Source: Bryobacterales bacterium | GTDB lineage: Bacteria; Acidobacteriota; Terriglobia; Bryobacterales; Bryobacteraceae | Length of the DNA stretch: 46,007 bases | Reading direction: 5' to 3' | Assembly (NCBI GenBank): GCA_025463005.1 | Contig: JAOAPR010000022.1 | Coordinates: forward strand, 1-46,007 | In this document: positions 1 through 7,860 of the stretch, piece by piece | Layout: each line of letters opens with the position of its first letter | Numbering within the stretch: position 1 is the stretch's first letter | Notes under the pieces: model-generated | What the model was told of the DNA's origin: nothing | Seen by the model: only the letters and a program-made list of their open reading frames with translations | The model's database searches: none | Made by a program: the position numbers and the translations under genes

Positions 1-164
1 ATGCCGAGTTCGTCTACGTGCTCGAGCGGCGTGCCGCATTGGCGGCAGATGGTCGATTGACAATCGCCGCAGATCAGCGGATCTTTCACTTCCTGTTGGC
101 ACCGGGGGCAATACAAGTCTCCACTCAAAACCTGTCCGGACGTCGACGCGGCATCGCTGGTCAT
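1..164 (-). CDS. Zinc-ribbon protein, N-terminal part (runs off the left edge)
   Basis: On the minus strand an ATG at 164 opens a frame that stays open to the window edge (54 codons visible). The visible protein has two CxxC knuckles (CPRC and CGDC) followed by a CRQC pair, the pattern of a double zinc ribbon. Its ATG overlaps the TGA of the upstream hydrolase gene as ATGA, so it is very probably the last visible gene of the MBOAT/SGNH operon and translationally coupled to it. The rest of the protein is outside the window, so nothing can be said about membrane segments or function beyond metal binding. Frame and overlap are seen directly; the zinc-ribbon call rests on cysteine spacing. Confidence 0.7.
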   Translation of the reverse strand, partial: MTSDAASTSGQVLSGDLYCPRCQQEVKDPLICGDCQSTICRQCGTPLEHVDELG

Positions 165-1585
165 TGGTTTCCAGGTGGGGGAGGGCCTGGTGAGGATGAT
201 ACGTTCGCGACAATCGCCGCGCGCGCCTGCAGGAAAATGTCGTACTGGCTCATTACGTCGCGGAACACCGCGTCGCCCAGCATGCGGTATCCGGGGCCGG
301 TGAAATGCACGTGATCGGCCTGCGCCATGCCCGCGGCCACCCATTTCAGCATCGAACCCTTGCCGCCCATCTTGGCCCGCAGATCCCAGAACGCGCAGCC
401 ATTGGCCAGCGCCGCCTGTTTCTGCGCCTCGGCGACGACGTCGATCTTCTCCATCGTCTGCCAACCTATTTTCCGGATCCGCTGGGTGCGGTCCGGCGGC
501 CCGACGACGAGGATCGTCGCCGTAGGTGCGGCCATCCTTAATCGTTCGATCAGCCGCGAATACATTTCGCGATAGCTCTCGACCGTCAAATCCCTGCGTC
601 CGGCTTCGTTGGTCCCGTAAGCCAGGACGATCAACGCTGGATTGCGGCGCTCGATGTTCGATCGCAGCGTTTCTTCGTTCCACCCGAGAACGATGGACGC
701 CTCCGCGCCGTTGATCCCGAGCGTTTCATAGGTAACGCCGGTGGTGTTCTCCGCCACCCACCCGAACAGCCGGACCGGTCCGCGATCGAGCGTTTCTGCT
801 TCCACGCGGTGTTGCCCCGGGGTTGCCTCCAGGCGATAGTAGGCCGGGCCGGGTTCGCCGTCGGTCGAGATCTGCTCGGTGGGCACGCCGTTGTCGTATA
901 CCTGCAGTGCGCCGCCGCCGGGCTGCTGGTAATAGAACAATTCGAATTCCGCCGCGTTCGCGTCCAGGTAGACTGCTTCGTGCGGCCGGCTTGCGGACAT
1001 GCTCACTCCGCCTAATCCGTAGACGCCGTCGCCGGCGCGGCCTACCAGTCCATCGGTGTGCCAGCCGCGCGTCGATCCTGAGCGTACATCCATCCTGCGA
1101 TAGCTGCTCCAGGGGCGCCCGGCCAGCGAGAATCCGCTGCCGCCGTCGCCGAACTTTTCCTGAAAGCGCGTTCGCAGATCGCCGGTCCATTCATCGGCCG
1201 CGGTGTGCGAATCGCCATAGTGCAGGATATGCAACGGACCCGCCAGTTCGCCGCGCTGATGGCGATAGAGCTGCTCGAAGAAAGGAATCAGCGCCGCGGC
1301 GTTCTCGACCGGAATATCCGCGCCATCGGCCACGGTCTGGAACACGAAATCATGAGCTGCGGCTCGGGCTTTTGCGGATGCGGGCGGAGCTTTTGAAATT
1401 TTGGGCTTGGGCGAAGCTTTTTTCTTGCCGCTGCTCGAAACGTATTTCTTTTTTGCGGAAGTCTTTCTCGATACCGATTTCTTGGCACCGGAAGGCTTCG
1501 CCGCCTGCACGGCCACTGCCGCGGCGGCGACCGTCACTAAGACAACACACAACCGGGCAAGGCGAGACTGAATAGCGCGCGTCAC
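161..1585 (-). CDS. SGNH/GDSL-type hydrolase, secreted, MBOAT-associated
   Basis: A 474-residue protein with a GTG start that overlaps the preceding stop codon (GTGA). It opens with a signal peptide or anchor (hydrophobic about residues 11-28), then a Lys/Ser-rich linker (about 30-66). SGNH blocks are visible: block I YGDSHTAAD with nucleophile Ser126, block III AYGTNEAG near residue 322, and block V DHVHFTGPGY near 435, supplying the Asp/His pair. SGNH proteins next to MBOAT acyltransferases usually transfer or remove O-acetyl groups on cell-wall or exopolysaccharide sugars outside the membrane; that role is inferred from family and context. It shares its layout with its immediate neighbour (GDS, FGDGG, YGTNE), so the pair looks like an old tandem duplication. 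Confidence 0.8.
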   Translation of the reverse strand: MTRAIQSRLARLCVVLVTVAAAAVAVQAAKPSGAKKSVSRKTSAKKKYVSSSGKKKASPKPKISKAPPASAKARAAAHDFVFQTVADGADIPVENAAALIPFFEQLYRHQRGELAGPLHILHYGDSHTAADEWTGDLRTRFQEKFGDGGSGFSLAGRPWSSYRRMDVRSGSTRGWHTDGLVGRAGDGVYGLGGVSMSASRPHEAVYLDANAAEFELFYYQQPGGGALQVYDNGVPTEQISTDGEPGPAYYRLEATPGQHRVEAETLDRGPVRLFGWVAENTTGVTYETLGINGAEASIVLGWNEETLRSNIERRNPALIVLAYGTNEAGRRDLTVESYREMYSRLIERLRMAAPTATILVVGPPDRTQRIRKIGWQTMEKIDVVAEAQKQAALANGCAFWDLRAKMGGKGSMLKWVAAGMAQADHVHFTGPGYRMLGDAVFRDVMSQYDIFLQARAAIVANVSSSPGPPPPGNQ

Positions 1586-2904
1586 TTCGTTGGACTGCCC
1601 TCTTCTCTGCTCTTTAATTGTCGCAGCTTATATTCGTTATAGCCATCGCGCAGAGCCCCGTACAACAGCTCGCCGACGATCTTGGCGCCGGCCGGCATGG
1701 GATGAATATAGTCCGAGCCCACCAGCCGTGGTTCGGCGGCGTACCAGCGAGCCATGGTCCCCGCCCCGCCTATTGCCTGGAACGTGTTGAAAAACGCCAC
1801 ACCGGTCTCATCCGCCACACGCTCTTCGATTCGCACCAGCCTCGGCAGCGCATCGATGGTCTGGATCTCGCCTTGGTCGTTGCGCTCGCCTCGGTCCATC
1901 GGGCTCATCAGCAGAATCGACGCTTCCGGCAGCGCCGCCTGCAAGCGCTTCACCGCCGACTTCATTTCCGCGCCCCAGGTGGAATCGACGAATTTCGCAA
2001 AACCGCTCTCGTTGGTGCCGTACGCCAGCACCACCAGGTCAGGCCGATAGTGATGTAGCTGAGCCGTCCAATGCGCCCCGTTGAAGGCGTGGCTGAGCAG
2101 CGTGATGTTCGCGCCATTGACGCCCAGACTGCTGTACAGCACGCCCGGCCGGCTCTTGGTGAACTCCACGCCGTACAACCGAACCCTGCCGGTCTCAACG
2201 CGCACGGTAAACTTCTTAGACGCCGCGGGCAATTCGAACGATGCCCAGGCTGCTTGTCGTTCTTCGGCTGCCGTCGCGACTTTTCCGAGCTGTGTTCCAT
2301 CGGCTTCGAAGGAAAACGACCCGCCTTCGGGCTGCTTCAAAAACGCGACTTCTGCGGTGCGCTGGCCGTCCTTGACTGTAAAGCTCGCCACCGCGCCAGG
2401 CGAGCCCTGGAAACTCGCGCCGCCCAGGCCGTGCAGCCCGTCGCGCACCTGCGTATCGCCCGCGACGTCAATGGTCCAATTCGACGAGTCCATCTCAACG
2501 CCGCGGTGAGAATACCAGGCCCAAGGTTTCGCGATGAGCACGAAGCCCGCTCCGCCGTCGCCAAACTGCTTCTGGAAGAGCGCCCGCGCATCGGACGTAA
2601 TCAGATCGCCTGTGGTCGGCGAATCGCCGTAGTGCAACACCCGCACCGCCCTGCCTTGGAGCAGAGCCCCATAGAAGTGATCCAGGGTCTTATGCCGATC
2701 GAGCAGGTTCTGCGGTGCCTGCAGTTGCAAGCGGCGCGCGCGGATCTGAGCGGACTCTACTTCCTGGGGTTTAGGCACCGGCAGGTCCCACACCAGAGGA
2801 ATATCGCGCGGATCGAGCGAAACGTAGTTCTTAAACGCCGGTACCACGCGTGGTAGCAGGATCAGAGCTACGAACGTCGCCACCGCCAGTGTTGTCTTCC
2901 GCAT
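1582..2904 (-). CDS. SGNH/GDSL-type hydrolase, secreted, MBOAT-associated (second copy)
   Basis: A 440-residue protein read from ATG 2904, followed at once by a signal-peptide-like stretch MRKTTLAVATFVALILL. A longer frame reaches 3093 but would run deep into the MBOAT gene. A GAGGAG Shine-Dalgarno abuts the ATG unusually closely. SGNH motifs: YGDSPTTGD (nucleophile Ser), AYGTNESG, and DYIHP for the catalytic Asp/His. The MBOAT stop lies 5 nt upstream and the next hydrolase begins inside its TGA. Probable role: an extracytoplasmic O-acetyl transfer or esterase step working with the membrane O-acyltransferase. It differs from its twin in block I (DSPTT against DSHTA), so the two may have split substrates. 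Confidence 0.8.
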   Translation of the reverse strand: MRKTTLAVATFVALILLPRVVPAFKNYVSLDPRDIPLVWDLPVPKPQEVESAQIRARRLQLQAPQNLLDRHKTLDHFYGALLQGRAVRVLHYGDSPTTGDLITSDARALFQKQFGDGGAGFVLIAKPWAWYSHRGVEMDSSNWTIDVAGDTQVRDGLHGLGGASFQGSPGAVASFTVKDGQRTAEVAFLKQPEGGSFSFEADGTQLGKVATAAEERQAAWASFELPAASKKFTVRVETGRVRLYGVEFTKSRPGVLYSSLGVNGANITLLSHAFNGAHWTAQLHHYRPDLVVLAYGTNESGFAKFVDSTWGAEMKSAVKRLQAALPEASILLMSPMDRGERNDQGEIQTIDALPRLVRIEERVADETGVAFFNTFQAIGGAGTMARWYAAEPRLVGSDYIHPMPAGAKIVGELLYGALRDGYNEYKLRQLKSREEGSPTK

Positions 2905-2909
2905 CTCCT

Positions 2910-4250
2910 CTAAAATCTCGTATAGATAAACGGCGCAGCCCCGGTCTGCGCGACGTATTGCAGCCCGATCACCAGCGCCGCCATGGCCGCGGCTTGCGCG
3001 TAGAACGGCGCGCGAACATACAGATCGATGCTGAAGTCGTACCAGTTCTTCGGCAAATAGTGCGCGACCATGGCAATCGCAAGAATCACCCACAGGCCTG
3101 TAGAGACATTGGCGAACGAAACCGTTCGTGAGCTAATTCTTTCCAAAATCGCCCAAGCCGTGTCGAGATTCGGGGCGCGGAAAAAGATCCACGCGAACGC
3201 GATGTAATGGAAGGTGAGGAAAATGCTCGCGTATCGCCACCATCCCGCAGCGGGCTTGGTTCCCGTGCGTATCTGCCACAGCCGGACGATCACCAGACCA
3301 AGTCCGTGCAGCGCCCCCCAGATCGCAAAATTCCAGCTCTGCCCGTGCCACAGCCCGCCCAGGACCATGGTGATCAGCAGATTCACGTAAGTGAAAATCT
3401 TCCACTTGGAGCGGAGTCCCGGCAGCGAAAAGTACAGGTAATCGCGCAGCCAATTGGAGAGCGTGATGTGCCAGCGCCGCCAGAAATCGGCGATATTGTG
3501 CGCCGCGTACGGCCGGTTGAAATTCGCCGGCAGCTTGATCCCCAACAGCAGCGCCGACCCGATGGCGATATCGGTGTATCCCGAAAAATCGTAGAACAGT
3601 TGCAGCGAGTACGCATACACCGCCATCAGGTTCTCCGCGCCGGTATAGAGATTGGGAAAATCGAACACGCGGTTGACCAGGTTCCCTGCAAGATAATCGG
3701 CGATCATCAGCTTTTTGATCAGCCCCAGGCCAATGAGAAAGAGCGCCCGCCCTCCGTCCGCTGCTTCCAGCGGCTTGCGCTTCTCGAACTGGTCGAGCAG
3801 CACGGAGACGCGCGTGATGGGGCCTGCCAGGATGGTCGGAAAGAACGATACGGCCGCCAGGTGCGCCAGGTAGCTAGGGGTGGCCTTGGCGTCGCGCCGG
3901 TACAGGTCGATCGTATACGTCAACGCCTGGAACGCATAGAACGAGAGGGTGATCGAAAGCTTCCAGTTACGCGCGAGCGCAATCAGTCCGATGTTCAGTG
4001 CGATGCTCGCGATTATCAACAGTCGCCGCAGCACCCGGTTGGGCGTTGCCTGGAGACCCCTGCCGATGAAGTAATCGCACGTCGAAGCCAGCGGAATGAT
4101 CGCGAGGTACCGCAGATCCCATCGGGCGTAGAAGAAATAGTTGGCGAAGAGAAGCAGGCTCAGCGCCAGCGCCCGAACCCGCGATACGGACCAGTAAAGG
4201 AAGAAAATCCCCACCAGGAATACGAAGTAGGTCGAGGTGGAGAGCAGCAT
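2910..4250 (-). CDS. AlgI-type membrane-bound O-acyltransferase (MBOAT)
   Basis: A 446-residue polytopic membrane protein starting at ATG 4250 (MLLSTSTYFVFLVGIFFLYW). MBOAT/AlgI hallmarks are present: FWRRWHITLSNWLRDYLYF, and GLWHGQSWNFAIWGALHG with the invariant catalytic His. AlgI/DltB-family enzymes move an acyl group, usually acetyl, across the membrane to a secreted polysaccharide or wall polymer, handing it to an SGNH partner. Two SGNH genes follow directly, which fits that division of labour. Length matches the AlgI family. The acceptor polymer cannot be told from this window, and no alginate synthesis genes are here, so the symbol algI is not assigned. Confidence 0.88.
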   Translation of the reverse strand: MLLSTSTYFVFLVGIFFLYWSVSRVRALALSLLLFANYFFYARWDLRYLAIIPLASTCDYFIGRGLQATPNRVLRRLLIIASIALNIGLIALARNWKLSITLSFYAFQALTYTIDLYRRDAKATPSYLAHLAAVSFFPTILAGPITRVSVLLDQFEKRKPLEAADGGRALFLIGLGLIKKLMIADYLAGNLVNRVFDFPNLYTGAENLMAVYAYSLQLFYDFSGYTDIAIGSALLLGIKLPANFNRPYAAHNIADFWRRWHITLSNWLRDYLYFSLPGLRSKWKIFTYVNLLITMVLGGLWHGQSWNFAIWGALHGLGLVIVRLWQIRTGTKPAAGWWRYASIFLTFHYIAFAWIFFRAPNLDTAWAILERISSRTVSFANVSTGLWVILAIAMVAHYLPKNWYDFSIDLYVRAPFYAQAAAMAALVIGLQYVAQTGAAPFIYTRF

Positions 4251-4271
4251 CTTTCAGGATACAAGCAGGAC

Positions 4272-4310
4272 AGGCGATCTTGTCGCCTCTCACTTTGTCG
4301 TCTGTCACTT
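4272..4310. repeat. Small inverted repeat plus imperfect 15-bp tandem repeat
   Basis: In the 54-bp gap between the MBL-fold gene stop and the MBOAT start, AGGCGA (4272-4277) and TCGCCT (4283-4288) form a perfect 6-bp inverted repeat with a 5-nt loop. Two adjacent 15-mers, 4281-4295 and 4296-4310, match at 13 of 15 positions; the second holds the stop codon of the MBL-fold gene. There is no T-run on the minus strand after the hairpin, so it is not a convincing intrinsic terminator. Confidence 0.45.
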
Positions 4311-5306
4311 GGGTGAGTATGTCTTGCTGAACTTATTCCGGGGATTGGTCACTGTAAACGATCCGTCCGCCAGCGCCGATACCTTCAGGTGCTTGCCCTG
4401 ATCGTTCGCGTCCACGTTGACGATGTACGTGTCCGGCACATTGGTCTCTTTGCCGCCGGCCAGTGCGAAATGCAGTTGCCACAAGTCCTCCAAACCCGGC
4501 GACGCCATTACGTTCTTCCAGCCCGGAGGATCCCCGCCCTTGTTCGGACCGTTGTTCATGACCGCCACCCGCGGGGCCATCCCCCAGATCGCTTTCGACG
4601 ATTCGCCGCCGTGATGCGTCGTAAGATACAAGTCGATTTTGCCGACTTTGTTCTCCGGGCACAGCAGCGCCAGTTCTTTGTTCCACGTCAGATCGCCCAG
4701 ATCGGCAAAGCGGAATTTGCCAAACGCGACAACTACGCCCACCGATTGCGAATTCTCGCCGGCCTCGAGCGGAGACTGCTGCTCGGTAACGCCCGCGCAA
4801 TTCGGATTCGGCTCGCCCTTGCCCGCAATGGTCTTACCGGCCGCCGTCACCACCGTGACATCCAGGTCCTTGATCGCGATCTTGTCACCCGGCGTCACCA
4901 CCTTGTGCTGTCCCTTGGCGAACGCCGCCGCGTAGGGGCCCGGATAGCCGTTAATCTCGATGCTCGGACCGTGATCCAGGAACGTCGCGACCGGCAGGCG
5001 ATCCAACAGATTCGCCACGCCACCCACGTGATCGTCGTGGAAATGGGTGATCAGCAAATAATCAATCCGCTTGACGCCTGCCTCTTTCGCTGCCGCCGCG
5101 ATGCGCACCGTGTCCCGCCCGCCGAAGCCCGTGTACCCTGTGTCGATCAGCAGCGTCTGGCCGGAAGGCGCAACGACGAGCGTCGCCTGCCCGCCTTCCA
5201 CGTCGATGAAGTACACGTCGAGCGTCTTGGCGGCCTGCGCAACACGCGCAGTCAGCGCGCAAGCCGCCAGCAATCCCAGCAGCCATCTTGTGTGAACTCG
5301 CGCCAT
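4305..5306 (-). CDS. Exported metallo-beta-lactamase-fold hydrolase
   Basis: A 333-residue protein read from ATG 5306. The frame extends upstream to 5603 but that part overlaps the divergent gene and lacks family similarity. A signal peptide covers residues 1-26 (ends AQAAK). The MBL core follows: VYFIDVEGGQATLV, LLIDTG, zinc motif THFHDDH (His88, His90, Asp92, His93), a FADLGDLTW aspartate and a TTHHGG histidine. The VYFIDVEGG/HFHDDH pattern resembles the ComEC/Rec2-type MBL domain found as a stand-alone secreted protein. No competence membrane domain is attached, so a DNA-uptake role is not supported. Substrate unknown. A TACGAT box lies 6 nt from the start codon. Confidence 0.82.
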   Translation of the reverse strand: MARVHTRWLLGLLAACALTARVAQAAKTLDVYFIDVEGGQATLVVAPSGQTLLIDTGYTGFGGRDTVRIAAAAKEAGVKRIDYLLITHFHDDHVGGVANLLDRLPVATFLDHGPSIEINGYPGPYAAAFAKGQHKVVTPGDKIAIKDLDVTVVTAAGKTIAGKGEPNPNCAGVTEQQSPLEAGENSQSVGVVVAFGKFRFADLGDLTWNKELALLCPENKVGKIDLYLTTHHGGESSKAIWGMAPRVAVMNNGPNKGGDPPGWKNVMASPGLEDLWQLHFALAGGKETNVPDTYIVNVDANDQGKHLKVSALADGSFTVTNPRNKFSKTYSPK

Positions 5307-5312
5307 GAAGCT

Positions 5313-5318
5313 ATCGTA
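5313..5318 (-). promoter_or_regulatory. Candidate -10 box, leaderless start of the MBL-fold gene
   Basis: Reading the minus strand, TACGAT is followed by 6 nt (AGCTTC) and then ATG 5306. That spacing puts the predicted transcription start at or next to the A of the start codon. No Shine-Dalgarno is present. No good -35 box is visible. Confidence 0.35.
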
Positions 5319-5330
5319 TCTAGTTAGTAG

Positions 5331-5846
5331 ATGCCTTACTGTGTTCAGTGCGGCCAGCCGGTCGGAAGCTCCGACCGCTTCTGTGCCAAATGCGGCGCCC
5401 AGCAGCCGGGCGCTCCTTCCGGAGCATCGTCCGGACCTGGCGGGGCGTCTTACGGAACAGCCGGCCGGGTCAAGGATTTCTGGAGCAACATCTCGCACCG
5501 TAATGCGGCGCTCCTGTGCTACATCCCATGGGTCGGCTGGATCGCCGCCATCGCCGTGCTCGCCAGTGACCGATTTCGCAGTGAGAAGCGACTCCGCTTT
5601 CACGCTTTCCAGGGCTTGTATCTGTTCGCCGCCTGGCTGATGGTCGAATGGGTCATCGCGCCCATGCTCACGTTCCCGGTCTCAAACGTAGGGTTTCCCT
5701 TTTCAAGGACCATTTCCCAGATACTGCATCTGGTGATCGTCGGCGCCTGGATCTTCATGCTGATGAAAGTCAGCCATGACGAGGACTACCGTCTCCCGAT
5801 CCTGGGCGAGTTGGCCGACCGGTCTGTAAGCGAGCAGCGCCCGTAA
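5331..5846 (+). CDS. Zinc-ribbon membrane protein (DUF4870-like)
   Basis: A 171-residue protein starting at ATG 5331, divergent from the MBL-fold gene with 24 bp between starts. N-terminal zinc ribbon: CVQCGQPVGSSDRFCAKCG (two CxxC pairs, residues 4-22). A Gly/Ser/Ala-rich linker follows to about residue 45, then LLCYIPWVGWIAAIAVL and two further hydrophobic segments. Between them is a FRSEKRLRFHAFQGLYLF stretch typical of the DUF4870/TIC20-like family (R.HA.QGL). The molecular function of the family is not established. It may act with other zinc-ribbon proteins such as the one at the left edge, but nothing in the sequence proves that. Confidence 0.75.
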   Translation: MPYCVQCGQPVGSSDRFCAKCGAQQPGAPSGASSGPGGASYGTAGRVKDFWSNISHRNAALLCYIPWVGWIAAIAVLASDRFRSEKRLRFHAFQGLYLFAAWLMVEWVIAPMLTFPVSNVGFPFSRTISQILHLVIVGAWIFMLMKVSHDEDYRLPILGELADRSVSEQRP

Positions 5847-5896
5847 TCGGCGGCCCACGCATCCGGGCATGGCATACTGTAGAAATCCGATAACCC

Positions 5897-6907
5897 ATGT
5901 TCAGAGCCCCCGTCGGAATTGTCGGTTTTAGCGGCTACAGTGGCGCGGAACTGGTCACACTGCTGTCGCGCCATCCGCACGTCGAACCGGTTCTGCTCGA
6001 GCACCGCGATGGCGGCGACCGTCCTCGCCCTCTGGGGCATGAAGGACCGCGCCGGCTTCCCTGCTCCGCCGATTCCGTCGGTTCCGCCCGTCTGGCCGCG
6101 GTTTTCCTGGCGACGCCTCCGGAAGTTTCGATGGACCTCGCGGGGCCGTTTCTCGATGCGGGCGCCAAAGTGATCGACCTGAGCGGGGCATTTCGACTTG
6201 GTACAGCGGAAAACTACCAGCGATGGTACAAAGAGCTCCACACCCAGCCCGATCTTCTCGCGGAAGCGGTCTACGGACTGCCCGAATTCTGCCGCGGCCG
6301 CGTGGCCGCCGCGCGCCTCATCTCGAACCCAGGCTGCTATCCGACCGCCGCCAATCTGGCCATCAAACCGCTGATCGAAGCTGGCGCTATCGCCCGTGAA
6401 TTGGGAATTGTGTGCGATGCCAAGAGCGGCGTCAGCGGAGCCGGCCGCAAAGCCTCGCTGAAGACCAGCTTCTGCGAGGTGACCGAGAATTTTTCCGCTT
6501 ATTCGATCCTCGACCATCGCCATGTCCCGGAAATCCTGCGCACGTCGGGCCTGGAGGAAGGTGAGTTCAGCTTCACCGCACAACTGATCCCCATCCATCG
6601 GGGCATTCTCGAAACAATCTATTTCAGATCGTCCGGGCAGATCGGATCCGCTGAAGATCTGCTCGAAATCTATCGCAGCCGTTACACATCCGAGCCCTTC
6701 GTAAGGCTTTACCCACCCGGCCAGGTTCCCGACCTGCAGGCCGTCGCGCACACCAACTTCTGCGACATCGGCTGGAAATACGATCCGGAAACGCGCCGCA
6801 CTGTAGTAGTTTCAGCGATCGATAATCTGGGCAAAGGCGCGGCCGGACAGGCCGTCCAGAACATGAACCTCGCGCTTGGATATCCGGAAACCGCGGGACT
6901 CCTCTAA
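5897..6907 (+). CDS. argC: N-acetyl-gamma-glutamyl-phosphate reductase
   Basis: A 336-residue enzyme of arginine synthesis that reduces N-acetylglutamyl phosphate to the semialdehyde with NADPH. Visible: N-terminal nucleotide-binding loop GFSGYSGAEL (residues 10-19), catalytic cysteine in SNPGCYPTAANL (Cys147), KSGVSGAGRKA, and the C-terminal DNLGKGAAGQAVQNMNL signature. Length is normal for the short ArgC type. argB starts 8 bp after its stop, so the two form an operon; other arg genes are not in the window. ATG 5897 has no strong Shine-Dalgarno. Confidence 0.96.
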   Translation: MFRAPVGIVGFSGYSGAELVTLLSRHPHVEPVLLEHRDGGDRPRPLGHEGPRRLPCSADSVGSARLAAVFLATPPEVSMDLAGPFLDAGAKVIDLSGAFRLGTAENYQRWYKELHTQPDLLAEAVYGLPEFCRGRVAAARLISNPGCYPTAANLAIKPLIEAGAIARELGIVCDAKSGVSGAGRKASLKTSFCEVTENFSAYSILDHRHVPEILRTSGLEEGEFSFTAQLIPIHRGILETIYFRSSGQIGSAEDLLEIYRSRYTSEPFVRLYPPGQVPDLQAVAHTNFCDIGWKYDPETRRTVVVSAIDNLGKGAAGQAVQNMNLALGYPETAGLL

Positions 6908-6915
6908 AACACAAC

Positions 6916-7698
6916 GTGAAGCCTCGCAAGCTGCTGATCAAACTGGGCGGTACCCTGCTCGATGCGCCCGACTCCCGTCAACGCCTGGCGCGCGAGATCG
7001 CTGCGGCAGCGGCCGAGCCGAGCTTGCGTATCGTGGTGGTCCACGGCGGCGGCAAGCAGATGACCCGCTTCCTAGCGGAACGCGGTATCGAAAGCCGTTT
7101 CGTGAACGGATTGCGCGTAACCACGCCGGAGATCATCGACGCGGTGCTGAAAGTCTTCGCCGGCAGCGTCAATGCGGAGCTGGTGGCTGCCTTCCGCGCG
7201 GCCGGCGCGCGGCCGGTCGGATTGAGCGGATTGGACGCAGGCTTGGTTGATGCCGAATTGCTCAATCCGGATTTGGGGCAGGTCGGCAAACCCATCCGTT
7301 CGGATGCGCGCCTGCTTGATCTACTTACTGGGGACACCTATCTACCCGTAGTCGCCTGTGTCGCCGGCGATGCCCGCGGCAATGTCTATAACGTGAACGC
7401 GGATCAGATGGCGGTGGCCTGTGCCGCTTCCTTTGCGGCGGAATCGCTTGTATTTCTTACAGATGTCAAGGGTGTTCTGGACCGAAATGGAGCTATTTGC
7501 CCCACATTGACCTGCAATCAGGCAAGAACTCTGATCCAGGAAGGCGTGGCCACGGGGGGGATGCAAGCCAAGCTGGAAGCGGCTACGGACGCGCTTGGGA
7601 AAGGAGTTGGTCAGGTTTTGATCGCTCCTGGCGCGCTCGCCGGTGTGGTCGGCCAACTTCTGGCCGGCCAAGCCGTGGGAACCCGCCTAATCCTTTAG
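6916..7698 (+). CDS. argB: Acetylglutamate kinase
   Basis: A 260-residue amino-acid kinase that phosphorylates N-acetylglutamate, the step before ArgC. It starts at GTG 6916, 8 bp after argC. Motifs: LLIKLGGTLLD (phosphate loop lysine and GG), VVVHGGGKQMT (substrate loop), GLRVTTPEIIDAV, NVNADQMAVACA, and LVFLTDVKGVL near the C-terminus. Length matches the shorter, arginine-insensitive class, although feedback behaviour cannot be judged reliably here. Frame, GTG start and operon position are seen; function follows from the family. Confidence 0.95.
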   Translation: MKPRKLLIKLGGTLLDAPDSRQRLAREIAAAAAEPSLRIVVVHGGGKQMTRFLAERGIESRFVNGLRVTTPEIIDAVLKVFAGSVNAELVAAFRAAGARPVGLSGLDAGLVDAELLNPDLGQVGKPIRSDARLLDLLTGDTYLPVVACVAGDARGNVYNVNADQMAVACAASFAAESLVFLTDVKGVLDRNGAICPTLTCNQARTLIQEGVATGGMQAKLEAATDALGKGVGQVLIAPGALAGVVGQLLAGQAVGTRLIL

Positions 7699-7767
7699 AC
7701 CGGGTTCAAGGTTCGCATTTTATAAATAATTTACCAAATTTCTGGTAGTATTTCTTTACAAATACAT

Positions 7768-7795
7768 TTGAGATTAATCGGATGTGTCGTACACT
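7768..7795 (+). promoter_or_regulatory. Candidate sigma-70-type promoter for the MPT-binding-fold gene
   Basis: TTGAGA (7768-7773) and TACACT (7790-7795) are separated by 16 bp inside a conspicuously AT-rich stretch (about 7715-7800) in otherwise GC-rich DNA. A transcript starting about 7802 would carry a leader of roughly 60 nt before TTG 7861. Confidence 0.5.
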
Positions 7796-7860
7796 GTAAT
7801 TCTTACACGTCCCTACAATGGCGCCGTGCGGGTTGTCAAGAACGCACACGGAGGTGCAAC

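Noticed and set aside
1582-3093. Longer N-terminus for the second SGNH hydrolase (start at 3093)
   Set aside because: It would overlap the MBOAT gene by about 180 bp with no signal peptide at the new start; ATG 2904 gives one immediately.
3207-4316. Long plus-strand open frame (369 codons) opposite the MBOAT gene
   Set aside because: Antisense to a clear membrane acyltransferase; its translation is rich in Arg/Gln/His with no domain or signal, as expected for a shadow frame in GC-rich DNA.
5786-6751. Minus-strand open frame (321 codons) opposite argC
   Set aside because: argC on the plus strand has all motifs and normal length; the antisense product has no recognisable features.
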